Below, one piece after another: positions 24,384 through 32,257 of a DNA stretch of 64,000 nt (positions are counted from its first letter, which is position 1; the number at the start of each line of letters is the position of its first letter). Both the position numbers and the translations under genes were made by a program. The DNA lies in assembly GCF_002214585.1 (NCBI RefSeq), contig NZ_CP014862.1, positions 248,001-312,000 on the forward strand. The letters are read 5' to 3'. The notes beneath the pieces were generated by a model. That model had not been told where the DNA came from, searched no databases, and worked only from the letters and a program-made list of their open reading frames with translations. This stretch comes from Thermococcus profundus. GTDB taxonomy: Archaea; Methanobacteriota_B; Thermococci; Thermococcales; Thermococcaceae.

Positions 24384-25255
24384 CGCTCTACCCCGCAGAG
24401 CCTGTAGAGTTCCCTAGCTACCGGTTCCCAGTCAGGGTAAAGGTCCGGATAGATTACCTTTCCGAGCTGGTATATTCCGGGTATTATCCTTGGACTCCAG
24501 CGCATAAAACTGTTCCTGTCTATCGCCGAGCCGAGGATGTGGACTTCCCCACTATCTACGGCCTTTACCTTCCTCCACTCGCTTGAGTCAAGCATCTCGT
24601 CCCTGATTCTTTTCAGCTTTTCCTCGCTCGTGAGGACGCTGGTGAGCAGGATGAGAACGTCGGCCTCACTAAAGCGCTTTAGGAACTCTTCGAATGGTAC
24701 AGGAATTACCTTTCTGTGTGTCGGGAGCTTCCCCATATACTCCGCCCCGGTCTTTTCTACTGCATCACTTAGAACGTTTGTCTGGGTAACGACGTTTATC
24801 CCGCGGTAGAGCATCACAACCTTTCTCCGCTCTTCCACGCCGCTGGAGATTTCTTTAATCCCCTCAAGGTGTCTCCTGTAGAATTCAAGGAGCGTTGAAG
24901 GGTCTCCATCGAGCAGGTCGGCGATTTTTTGAGTTATCGGGAAAAGGTCTTCCACCTTAACGATGTCGAAGAGGGCTAACTTTGCGTTGTGCCTCTCGGC
25001 GAAGGCCCTAAGCTCGTCTATGCTGTAGAGCGTGTCTATCTCGAAGTCCATTATGACCTCTGGTCTCAACTCTTCGAGAATGTCCCAGTATGTCAACTTC
25101 TCCCTCTGAAGGTATTTTCCCACTACCGGCCTGTCCCTGAAGTCTGGCAGGCAGTAGTCGAGCTTTATCTCCTCGTTGACTCCGGCTATTTTATCGCCTG
25201 CACCGACAAGCTTTGCTATCTCCACGAGCGATGCCGGGAAGATTACCGCCCTCAA
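24380..25255 (-). CDS. Periplasmic-binding-like protein lacking a signal peptide
   Basis: 291-residue protein of the BtuF/FecB type-3 binding fold. It aligns by eye with the lipoprotein at 25281 from that protein's residue 60 on (VIFPASLVEIAKLVGAGDKI against AILSTSALEIVQLLGAENQV; both share a SFLRWSPR/SFMRWSPR motif near the end) but lacks its signal peptide, lipobox and linker. The start is TTG at 25255, backed by GGGGTGA at good spacing. Only 25 bases separate it from the lipoprotein stop, so no lost 5' part can be hidden there. It should therefore be cytoplasmic. A substrate-accepting role inside the cell is possible; function not known. Confidence 0.75.
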   Translation of the reverse strand: MRAVIFPASLVEIAKLVGAGDKIAGVNEEIKLDYCLPDFRDRPVVGKYLQREKLTYWDILEELRPEVIMDFEIDTLYSIDELRAFAERHNAKLALFDIVKVEDLFPITQKIADLLDGDPSTLLEFYRRHLEGIKEISSGVEERRKVVMLYRGINVVTQTNVLSDAVEKTGAEYMGKLPTHRKVIPVPFEEFLKRFSEADVLILLTSVLTSEEKLKRIRDEMLDSSEWRKVKAVDSGEVHILGSAIDRNSFMRWSPRIIPGIYQLGKVIYPDLYPDWEPVARELYRLCGVER

Positions 25256-25280
25256 GCTCTCACCCCGAAAAGAAAAATGG

Positions 25281-26345
25281 TCAGGAGAGGCTGTAGAACC
25301 TCTTGAGGAAGTCGTTGGCTTTGTCCTTCCAGTCCGGATAGTAGTCAGGGTAGATGGCCTTTCCTACCACCCAGATCCCGACGGCCATGCGCGGGCTCCA
25401 GCGGAGGAAGCTGTCCTTATCGAGTTCAGCTTTAAGGACGTAGACGTTGCCCTCGTTAACTGCCTTTATGCCCTTCCACGCCTCATCGTTCAGCATCTCG
25501 TTCTTAATTGCCTCAACTTTGTCGTAGGGAGTTACCGCACTCGTGAGCAGAATAAGGACATCTGCATCTTTGAACTGGGCTATGATCTTCTCCTTGTCGA
25601 GCGGGACTCTAACCGGGCTGTAGCCTTTGAAGGTGAAGTTGGCCATGTATTCTGCCCCAACCAGCCTAACCGCCTGGGCAAGAACGTCGTTGCCGTTGAC
25701 GACGAAGTACTTGCCCATTATCGGCTGTATCATGACGACTTTCTTCCTCTTCTCAGTGGGTATCTTCTCGGCGATCTTCTTAACTTCGCTGACCTGCTCG
25801 TTGAAATAGCTGGTGAACTCTCTCGCCTTATCTTCTCTCCCAAAGACCTTTCCAAGGAGTTCTACTGCCCTTGGAATGTCCTCCAGTTTGTCCTCGCGGA
25901 GCATTATAACTGGGATTCCGTAGCTGGTCGACCTGCTCAGGAATTCGTCAACGTCGTAAAACTTCTTGAGGTAGAGGTTCACCATGAGGTCCGGCTTTAA
26001 AGCTAAAACCTTCTCCCAGTCGTCTATCTTGAGCCTCTTTCCTACTATTGTCTTGTTCTTGAGCTTGTCGGAGAGGAATGTATCGGCTTTAGCTTCAGCT
26101 GGTATTCCGACGACCTGGTTTTCTGCACCCAACAGCTGGACTATCTCAAGGGCAGAAGTGGACAGTATAGCAGCCCTCTGCACCGGGACCTTAAGGGTAA
26201 CGCTCCGCCCTGCGAGGTCATTAACTGTTATCTCTTTGGGTGTCGCGGATGTTGTTTTCTCACTGCTTCCAGAGTTGCTCACACATCCGGCTGAGAGGAC
26301 TGAGAGGAGTAAAACTGCTATGAGGATTATCCCGGCCTTCCTCAT
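25281..26345 (-). CDS. Substrate-binding lipoprotein, heme/siderophore/cobalamin type
   Basis: 354 residues. A signal peptide ends in the lipobox LSAGC (Cys about 21), followed by a Ser/Thr-rich linker and a type-3 binding fold (ITVNDLAGRSVTLKVPVQR, ALKPDLMVNLYL). Anchored outside the membrane, it hands the ligand to the permease at 23442. I start at ATG 26345, after GAGGTGGTGGAG; an upstream ATG at 26378 would run through the radical SAM gene end. The ligand is probably a tetrapyrrole or chelated iron. This is inferred from the neighbouring porphyrin enzymes. Confidence 0.85.
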   Translation of the reverse strand: MRKAGIILIAVLLLSVLSAGCVSNSGSSEKTTSATPKEITVNDLAGRSVTLKVPVQRAAILSTSALEIVQLLGAENQVVGIPAEAKADTFLSDKLKNKTIVGKRLKIDDWEKVLALKPDLMVNLYLKKFYDVDEFLSRSTSYGIPVIMLREDKLEDIPRAVELLGKVFGREDKAREFTSYFNEQVSEVKKIAEKIPTEKRKKVVMIQPIMGKYFVVNGNDVLAQAVRLVGAEYMANFTFKGYSPVRVPLDKEKIIAQFKDADVLILLTSAVTPYDKVEAIKNEMLNDEAWKGIKAVNEGNVYVLKAELDKDSFLRWSPRMAVGIWVVGKAIYPDYYPDWKDKANDFLKRFYSLS

Positions 26346-26355
26346 CTCCACCACC

Positions 26356-27558
26356 TCAAACCGGCTTTTCTTCACCAAAGGTTCCGATCGGGAGTTTTAT
26401 TCCGAGTTGGGAGGCGAGCTTGAGGTAGGTTCCGGGCTGGTAGGGACAGGCGGGATCTTCAGCGAGTGGATCAACATGGTAGGCATAAGCCCTTGCCCTG
26501 CTCCCGCCGCAGACCTCTTTGAACTCGCAGGCTCCGCATCTTCCTTTGAACTCGGCCGACCGGAGCTTTCTCATAAGCTCTGAGTTCTGGTAGATATCCA
26601 CGAGGCTCTTCTCCCCCACGTTTCCAGCCGGATAAGGTAGGAAGCCGCTTGGATACACATCGCCGCGGTAGGAGATGAAGACTATGCCCTTGCCGTCCCT
26701 CGTTCCCATAGTTTGAGCTTTTGCTTCTCCTCCCTCTCCGAGAAGCTCTACCAACCTCTTCTTGAGCCTGAAGTAGAGTTCTCCAGGCTTAAGAACCTCG
26801 TCCGGGTTTATCCCCTTCTCCTCGAGGGCCTTCCTCATTATGGCAACTCTCCTGAACATCGGCCCTTCGGTGGTTCTCACGAGAAGGTGTTTTGACGCCT
26901 CGTAGAGGAAGTGGGTAACGTCCTCCCACTCCTCTGGCCTCAGATCGCTCTCGAAGCTCCCCCTGCCAGTGGGAACTAGGTAGAAGACCTCCCAGATGTT
27001 CACGCCGAGGTCTTTGAGGAGCTTGACCATATCTGGGAGGCCATCAACGGTCTCGCGCATAACCACAGTGTTTACCTGAACGCTCACTTCTCTCTTCAGG
27101 AACTCCTTTATAGCCCAGACTGTCCTCTCCCACGTCCCTTCTATGCCCCTTATCGAATCGTGAACCTCCGGGAAGGGGCTGTCGAGGCTTATACTTACCG
27201 CTTTAACGCCGTGCCTGACTATCTCGTTTATCGTCTCCTCCGTGAGGAGTGGAGTAACCGCTGGAGCGAGACCGACGCGAATGCCTTTCTCCACGGCGTA
27301 ATCGATAAGCTCGAAGATGTCCTTCCTCATTAGCGGGTCTCCACCGGTGAGGATGAGTATCGGGTAGGGCCTTCCAAAATCTGTGAGCGAGTCTATCAGC
27401 TTCTTTCCCTCTTCGGTTGTCAACTCTCCTGGAAGGGCCTGGAGGATGGCCTCAGCGCGGCAGTGCTTGCACTTGAGCTGGCATGCCTTTGTAGTCTCCC
27501 AGAATACGAGGATGGGCTTTCTGTCGTAGGGCCATTGGTTAGATTTCCCTCGGTGCAT
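26356..27558 (-). CDS. Radical SAM/SPASM protein, heme-pathway type (AhbD/TIGR04053-like)
   Basis: 400 residues. The radical SAM cluster motif is TTKACQLKCKHCRAEA near residue 20, GGDPLMRKD near 67 binds SAM, and a SPASM-type end CGACEFKEVC-GGSRARAYA plus a later DPACPY supplies cysteines for auxiliary clusters. The RARAYA element is shared with the AhbD/NirJ group that modifies heme side chains. A decarboxylation of Fe-coproporphyrin to heme is a plausible role; other peptide or heme substrates are possible. ATG 27558 follows GGTGG; ATG 27570 overlaps that site. First gene of the long operon. Confidence 0.75.
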   Translation of the reverse strand: MHRGKSNQWPYDRKPILVFWETTKACQLKCKHCRAEAILQALPGELTTEEGKKLIDSLTDFGRPYPILILTGGDPLMRKDIFELIDYAVEKGIRVGLAPAVTPLLTEETINEIVRHGVKAVSISLDSPFPEVHDSIRGIEGTWERTVWAIKEFLKREVSVQVNTVVMRETVDGLPDMVKLLKDLGVNIWEVFYLVPTGRGSFESDLRPEEWEDVTHFLYEASKHLLVRTTEGPMFRRVAIMRKALEEKGINPDEVLKPGELYFRLKKRLVELLGEGGEAKAQTMGTRDGKGIVFISYRGDVYPSGFLPYPAGNVGEKSLVDIYQNSELMRKLRSAEFKGRCGACEFKEVCGGSRARAYAYHVDPLAEDPACPYQPGTYLKLASQLGIKLPIGTFGEEKPV

Positions 27559-27603
27559 TTCGACCACCATCTTTTAGGTTACCAAAATAAACTTAGCACT
27601 GCC

Positions 27604-27620
27604 GAAATATAAACCTTTCC
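27604..27620 (-). promoter_or_regulatory. Promoter of the heme/quinone operon
   Basis: On the minus strand the sequence AAAGGTTTATATTTC lies 45-60 bases before the ATG at 27558, a good BRE/TATA pair. The twelve genes downstream (27558 down to 16733) are separated by 25 bases or less or overlap, and I see no other promoter-like gap among them. Confidence 0.6.
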
Positions 27621-27660
27621 CTTGGAAGTTCGAAATTCAAAGGTAAAGAAAAAGAAGGGC

Positions 27661-28656
27661 TTAGTAGTAGCCTTTCGCTTCCTCGACCTTTCCGCCGAAC
27701 ATCCTGTAGACGTAGAGGGTGTAGGCCATGATGATCACTGCAAGTATTACTGAGACTCCCAGCACTGCCTGGAGTGTCAGCGGTGATGCGGCTAAATCAT
27801 TGATGCTGAGCTTGAAGTTCGGGTCGGTCGTTGAGATGACCCAGTAGGGATACATGCTGTAGTAGACGAGATAAACAACCAGCGGGAAGGCCAGCCAGCT
27901 GATGTAGAAGCTGAGCTTCTCGTCCCCCTTCTTGATGAGGTAGCCGTCGAGCAGTCCTGCTATAAGGATTATCAGCGTCAGCGTCAGGCCGAGCGGCGTC
28001 AGTGCCCTTTCGAAGCGAAGAGGTGCCCAGATCTTCATGCCGACCACGACGAGCAGCAGGAAGACCACCGTGAGGATCCAGAAGTTGAATGCCTGCTTTC
28101 TCATCTGCTCCTGGAGCTTTCCGGTCGTCTTGTAGACCGCCCAGTTGGCCCCGTGCCACATCACCGCGAAGAGGACGAAGAGGCCGACTATCAGCGGGAA
28201 CGGCCTAAAGAGCGTCAGGAGCGAGCCGTGGAAGCCGCTGGCATCTATCGGAATTCCCTCTATGAGATTGCCGACGATGACGCCGATGACGAGCGGTATG
28301 AGTGCACTGACGAGAGCGAAGAGCTTGTCCCAGAGGGCCTTGTTTCTGTTCCTGAACTCAAAGCCAACGGCCCTGAATATGAACAGGAACGCCAGCAACC
28401 AGACTGCGAGGTAGAACGTGCTGAAGAGCGTCGCGTAGAGGGCCGGCCACATTGCAAAGATTCCTGCACCCCAGGTGATGAACCAGACCTCGTTGCCGTC
28501 CCACACCGGGGCTATCGTGTTGATTAGTACGTCCCTGTCCTTCTGGTCCTTGACGAAAGCTAAAAGGCTTCCCAGTCCGAGGTCGAAGCCGTCGAATGCC
28601 AGGTACATTCCAAGGAGGAAAGCCGAGAAGTAATACCAGGCAGTCGCGTAGTCCAT
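27661..28656 (-). CDS. cydB: Cytochrome bd quinol oxidase, subunit II
   Basis: 331-residue membrane subunit with about eight or nine hydrophobic helices. The N-terminal YLAFDGFDLGLG (about residue 18) is the CydB hallmark, followed by WDGNEVWFITWGAGIFAMWP near 50. It pairs with CydA to form the terminal oxidase. ATG 28656 overlaps the cydA TGA by one base (TGATG) after GGAGGTGG; GTG 28659 is an alternative. It is the last gene of the cyd unit. The chain is intact. Confidence 0.93.
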   Translation of the reverse strand: MDYATAWYYFSAFLLGMYLAFDGFDLGLGSLLAFVKDQKDRDVLINTIAPVWDGNEVWFITWGAGIFAMWPALYATLFSTFYLAVWLLAFLFIFRAVGFEFRNRNKALWDKLFALVSALIPLVIGVIVGNLIEGIPIDASGFHGSLLTLFRPFPLIVGLFVLFAVMWHGANWAVYKTTGKLQEQMRKQAFNFWILTVVFLLLVVVGMKIWAPLRFERALTPLGLTLTLIILIAGLLDGYLIKKGDEKLSFYISWLAFPLVVYLVYYSMYPYWVISTTDPNFKLSINDLAASPLTLQAVLGVSVILAVIIMAYTLYVYRMFGGKVEEAKGYY

Positions 28657-30179
28657 CACTGACCACCTCCCGCGGCGCTAACGGCTGGGGCGGGCTTGGC
28701 GGTTGGGTCGCCCTCAACGGGCTCGGGCCCCTCCCTGACGAGCTTCTTGACGAAGTGGAGCCAGATGTAGAACAGTATCGTGTAGACCACGACGAAGCCT
28801 ATTAGGGTTATGAGAACGCTGGTTGCCGAGACGTTGGATGAGACGCCGGTGTTTACCGTAACCATTCCCCAGACCATCCAGGGCATCCTGCCGACTTCGT
28901 GGGTGAACCAGCCGGCTTCACCTGCGAACCACGGGAGCGGGAGGGTGTAAACGAGCACCTTGAGGAACCATCTAGAGTCGTAGAGCTTGCCGAGGAGCAG
29001 GAGGAGCACTCCAAGGCCGCCTATCAGGATGAAGAGCGTTCCAAGGCCGACCATGACGCGGTAGGCGTAGAACATGAATGCAACCGGAATGCTCTCCTCG
29101 AGAACCTCGACCATCTTCTCGTTTGCCTTCGGGTCGTTCGGATTAATTCCGTGGGCCCTCATAATCTGCTCGACGACCTCCTTCTTCACCTTCTCGTCTG
29201 CGTAGTTCGGGTTGTTGAGCACCTGCTGGTACCAGACGTACTCGGCCGCGTCGTGTAATCCGAGGACCTTAGCGTTCCAGTCTCCGAAGGCCAGCCAGCT
29301 CAACAGCTTAGGAATTCCTATGGCCGCTTTGACCTCCCGGTTCTTCTCGTCAACTATTCCGAAGACCAGCATAGGTGCGCCTTCCTCTGTCTTGTAGAGA
29401 CCTTCGTCGGCCGCCAGCTTGGTTGGCTGGTACTTGGCTATGACGGCACCCTCCTCATGGCCGGTTGGGTAGAGCTGGATTATCGAGCTTATAGCGAGAA
29501 CGACTATTCCTATAGCTACCGCGCTCCTTGCCACCTGAACGTGCCTCTTCTTGAGGAGGTAGTAGGCACCGACCGCGGCAACTATGTAAGCACCTGTGAT
29601 TATGGCCGAGTTGATGGTGTGGGTGTACTGGCTAACCATCAGCGGGTTGAACACAGCTTTCATGAAGTCGGTCAGCTCGGCCCTCGGTCCAAGCGGAGTG
29701 TCCTTGATTATGTACGCGGATGGAACCTGCTGCCAGCTGTTTGCTATGAGAATCCAGAGGCCGGAGAGGCTTGAACCGATGAAGACGAAGAACGAGGCGA
29801 ACCAGCTTATGACCCTCGGGAGCCTGTCCATGCCGAAGAGCAGAACGCCGATGAAGGTCGACTCCAGCGCGAAGGCGAAGAGACCCTCGAGCATCAGCGG
29901 CGGACCGAAGATTGAGCCAACGAACGTTGAGTAGTTTGCCCAGTTGGCACCGAACTCGAACTCCATGACTATTCCCGTTGGAACGCCGAGAACGAAGAAC
30001 ACTCCGAGCCACTTGCTGAAGAACTTCGCTGCCTTGTGCCACTGCTCCTCGTTGGTTATCGCCGCCATTGTCCAGAGGAGGAATACCATGAAGCCCATTC
30101 CTATGCTTGCCGGCACGAAGATCCAGTGGTAGCCTGCGGTTAAGGCGAACTGAATTCTAGACAGCAACACCGGATCCAT
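28656..30179 (-). CDS. cydA: Cytochrome bd quinol oxidase, subunit I (heme- and quinol-binding)
   Basis: 507-residue membrane oxidase subunit that reduces O2 to water with quinol electrons. Residues corresponding to known heme sites are present: His18 (high-spin heme region), His187 (TNM-type QYTHTINSA, low-spin heme b558), Glu98 and Glu106 (EGLFAFALE), and GWFTHEVGRMPW in the later heme region. In the quinol-binding Q-loop, QPTKLAADEG places Lys254 and Glu259 opposite E. coli Lys252 and Glu257. GGAGGTGA precedes the ATG. Nothing is missing that would make it inactive. A bd oxidase is unexpected in Thermococcales, classically strict anaerobes. Confidence 0.95.
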   Translation of the reverse strand: MDPVLLSRIQFALTAGYHWIFVPASIGMGFMVFLLWTMAAITNEEQWHKAAKFFSKWLGVFFVLGVPTGIVMEFEFGANWANYSTFVGSIFGPPLMLEGLFAFALESTFIGVLLFGMDRLPRVISWFASFFVFIGSSLSGLWILIANSWQQVPSAYIIKDTPLGPRAELTDFMKAVFNPLMVSQYTHTINSAIITGAYIVAAVGAYYLLKKRHVQVARSAVAIGIVVLAISSIIQLYPTGHEEGAVIAKYQPTKLAADEGLYKTEEGAPMLVFGIVDEKNREVKAAIGIPKLLSWLAFGDWNAKVLGLHDAAEYVWYQQVLNNPNYADEKVKKEVVEQIMRAHGINPNDPKANEKMVEVLEESIPVAFMFYAYRVMVGLGTLFILIGGLGVLLLLLGKLYDSRWFLKVLVYTLPLPWFAGEAGWFTHEVGRMPWMVWGMVTVNTGVSSNVSATSVLITLIGFVVVYTILFYIWLHFVKKLVREGPEPVEGDPTAKPAPAVSAAGGGQ

Positions 30180-30227
30180 TCCACGTCACCTCCAAGTTTG
30201 TCCCTCAAACTCAGGATACCGACTCCC

Positions 30228-30243
30228 AAACTTATAATGTTTT
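30228..30243 (-). promoter_or_regulatory. cydAB promoter
   Basis: On the minus strand AAAACATTATAAGTTTG lies about 50-65 bases upstream of the cydA ATG. It gives cydAB its own promoter, separate from the small gene upstream, whose T-run terminator lies just before it. Confidence 0.5.
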
Positions 30244-30268
30244 CGGGAAGTCGAATATTCTTCTGGTT

Positions 30269-30283
30269 AAAAAAATGAAAATT
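30269..30283 (-). terminator. Oligo-T terminator after the small membrane gene
   Basis: On the minus strand TTTTCATTTTTTT includes seven consecutive T's, some 15-25 bases after the stop of the gene at 30296. It separates that gene from cydAB. Confidence 0.5.
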
Positions 30284-30295
30284 TTGATGGCGGAA

Positions 30296-30499
30296 CTAAC
30301 TTCCCGCCTTTGGCTTGCTGAAAAAACCGATTCCATGGGCCTCGGCTGCGTAGAGAGCGAAGCCGACAGTGAAGAGCATTCCTACCACAATCCATACAAC
30401 GTTGTGCAGCAGGAATGCAAACAATACGAACAGCAGTGTCAAGAGTATGGCGACCAGTCCTATCGTTACCTCCTTCCCGGTTTCAGCTTTCACGGCCAT
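30296..30499 (-). CDS. Small membrane protein upstream of cydAB
   Basis: 67 residues with two hydrophobic helices (about 12-31 and 35-52), a charged N-terminus and a GFFSKPKAGS tail. The ATG follows GGTGAT, and a TATA-like AAAACGATATAAGA lies 35-48 bases upstream, so it is probably a real gene. It sits divergently to the SQR-like gene and in the same direction as cydAB. It could be a small accessory subunit of the oxidase, as CydX/CydS are in bacteria, but it has two helices rather than one and no recognisable motif. Confidence 0.6.
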   Translation of the reverse strand: MAVKAETGKEVTIGLVAILLTLLFVLFAFLLHNVVWIVVGMLFTVGFALYAAEAHGIGFFSKPKAGS

Positions 30500-30533
30500 G
30501 GTGCATCACCAGAAGTTGACTTGACCTTCGCTT

Positions 30534-30547
30534 CTTATATCGTTTTC
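30534..30547 (-). promoter_or_regulatory. Promoter of the small membrane gene
   Basis: Minus-strand AAAACGATATAAGA, with a start expected about 25 bases downstream, just before the GGTGAT ribosome site. It faces away from the SQR promoter 45 bases further on, so the two may share a regulator. Confidence 0.45.
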
Positions 30548-30589
30548 GGCAGATAGCTATTCCAAACTGAAAGGGTACGATAATCAAAA

Positions 30590-30602
30590 GGGTTAAATAC
30601 CC
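30590..30602 (+). promoter_or_regulatory. Promoter of the SQR-ferrochelatase-polyprenyl synthase operon
   Basis: AAGGGTTAAATACCC at about 30588-30602 is a TATA candidate 45-55 bases before the ATG at 30648. The genes that follow to 35393 are separated by 30 bases or less. Confidence 0.5.
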
Positions 30603-30647
30603 AAGTTTCCCAATTTTTTTAGACATGCCTAACGAGGAGGTGCAGTT

Positions 30648-31796
30648 ATGGCGAAGGTTTTGATACTCGGCGGAGGAACCGCCGGACTGGTCGCTGGGAG
30701 GTATCTGACTGCTGAGGCAAAGAGACTTGGGATTGACGTTGACGTAACGATGGTCACCGCGAGCGAGAGGCACTACATGCCGCCGCTGTTCATGGAAGTG
30801 GCCTTGGGTTCAGCCGCTCCACATGAAACGTGGGCACCGATAAAGAACGCGGAAAAGGTCTATGGCTTCAAGGTCGACATCGATAAAGTTACGGACATAG
30901 ACTTAGCTAACAGGCATGTAAAGACCGAGAGCGGAAAGGTCTACGACTACGACTACCTCTTCCTCGGCCTCGGTGTCAAGTACGTCTGGGACAAGTACAA
31001 GGGCATGAACGAGTACGGCTACCACAACTTCACGCTTGATGGGGCGGTTGAGCTCCACGAGAAGCTCTTCCAGTTCAAGGGAGGTAAGGTAGTCATCTAC
31101 ACTCCAGAGGGGCCACACCGCTGTGGAATCTACCCCTACGAGATGAGCCTCAACCTCAGGATGTACTTCGAGCACCGCGGAATAGAGGACGTCGAAATAA
31201 CCGTCGTCCACCCTGATAAGGAGCCTGCCATCGGACTCGGACCCGACTTGATCCGGTTCTTCAGCAGGGAGATGGAGAAGGCTAGGGTTAAGTTCATACC
31301 AAACGAGGGTCACGTCGAGATAACGCCCAACAAAGTCGTCACCAAGAACGCAGAAGTCGAGTACGACCTCCTCATAAAGGTGCCGCCGATAGCGATACCG
31401 GATGTTATGGCCTTCATGGCCGACGATAAAGATCCAAGGTGGGCGAAGGTTAAGGGACCGGACTTCAGGTATCCTGACTACGATGAAGTTTACATCGTCA
31501 GCGAAGCTTCAATGCCACCACTTGGACTCCTTACCGCTGGCGTTCCGCTCCACAACGCGGCGATAGTTGCTTCAACTAGCATACTCCACAGGATACACGG
31601 TGGTTATCCGGTTGCCGAATACGCGCCGACCCTCTGTGTGGGACACGGCTATAACACCGGCTTCTCAGGAAACTGCGAGTACGAGTGGAAGGGCAACAAG
31701 TACAAGCGCGAGTGCTACCTGCTCTTCAAGAGCCCGCTCGTGAGGCTGATGAAGGATTCCTTCTACAGGGGCTGGCTCGACAGCCTGAGGTTGTGA
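30648..31796 (+). CDS. Sulfide:quinone oxidoreductase/NDH-2-like flavoprotein
   Basis: 382 residues of the SQR/type II NADH dehydrogenase family, peripheral membrane FAD enzymes that reduce quinone. The FAD site LGGGTAGLVAGRYL is at 7-20, and the second segment YDYLFLGLGVKY is near 101. Cys159 (HRCGIYPYE) matches the SQR cysteine usually at about 160 and Cys330 (TLCVGHGY) is in the region of the third SQR cysteine; the first one (near 128) is not seen. Two more cysteines (343, 356) lie in a C-terminal segment. GGAGGTG precedes the ATG. The DUF1641 partner downstream is typical of SQR-linked loci. Sulfide is the likely donor, as sulfur reduction makes it abundant. Confidence 0.82.
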   Translation: MAKVLILGGGTAGLVAGRYLTAEAKRLGIDVDVTMVTASERHYMPPLFMEVALGSAAPHETWAPIKNAEKVYGFKVDIDKVTDIDLANRHVKTESGKVYDYDYLFLGLGVKYVWDKYKGMNEYGYHNFTLDGAVELHEKLFQFKGGKVVIYTPEGPHRCGIYPYEMSLNLRMYFEHRGIEDVEITVVHPDKEPAIGLGPDLIRFFSREMEKARVKFIPNEGHVEITPNKVVTKNAEVEYDLLIKVPPIAIPDVMAFMADDKDPRWAKVKGPDFRYPDYDEVYIVSEASMPPLGLLTAGVPLHNAAIVASTSILHRIHGGYPVAEYAPTLCVGHGYNTGFSGNCEYEWKGNKYKRECYLLFKSPLVRLMKDSFYRGWLDSLRL

Positions 31797-31806
31797 GGTG
31801 GTGAAG

Positions 31807-32229
31807 ATGAGCGAACTTAATCTCACTCCGGAAGAGATAGCGGCCGTTAAGGAGCTCGCCGAGGTTGCTCTAGCTCTCAAGAAGGGCGGGACCCTCGGCC
31901 TGCTCAAGGCCGTGACCGAGAACGGAGACAAACTCCTCGAGACCATAGCGGAGGAAAAGGCAGTTTTGAGACTCCTCGGTGTTGGAAACGCGGCCCTCGA
32001 ACCCGTTAGAGAGCTTGAAACGAGCGAGGTCAGGGAGATAGAGTGGAACACCGAGGAACTCGTTAGGGCGCTCCTTAAGGCTTTGTCTAAGACGGATCCG
32101 AAGGAGATCCCGAGGGTTGGCATGACGGCTGCACTCGGTTATCTCAGAGATGAGGACGTTCAGAAGGGCCTCGGCTTCCTGCTGACCCTCGCCAAGAACC
32201 TCGGAGCGGCCATGAACGGCAAGCTCTGA
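31807..32229 (+). CDS. DUF1641 protein, partner of the SQR-like enzyme
   Basis: 140-residue helical protein, with no membrane segment, matching the DUF1641 pattern (ending VGMTAALGYLRDEDVQKGLGFLLTLAKNLG). In other prokaryotes this family is found beside SQR or FAD dehydrogenase genes. The function is unknown; a scaffold or membrane-docking role has been supposed. ATG 31807 follows GAGGTGG; the upstream GTG codons at 31798 and 31801 overlap that site. It begins ten bases after the flavoprotein stop. Confidence 0.72.
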   Translation: MSELNLTPEEIAAVKELAEVALALKKGGTLGLLKAVTENGDKLLETIAEEKAVLRLLGVGNAALEPVRELETSEVREIEWNTEELVRALLKALSKTDPKEIPRVGMTAALGYLRDEDVQKGLGFLLTLAKNLGAAMNGKL

Positions 32230-32257
32230 CCCTTTCATTCTTTATGGGGGTGAACTC

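Noticed and set aside
24380-25255. The leaderless binding protein as a pseudogene
   Set aside because: The frame is intact, has its own ribosome site and TTG start, and keeps the C-terminal motif of its paralogue.
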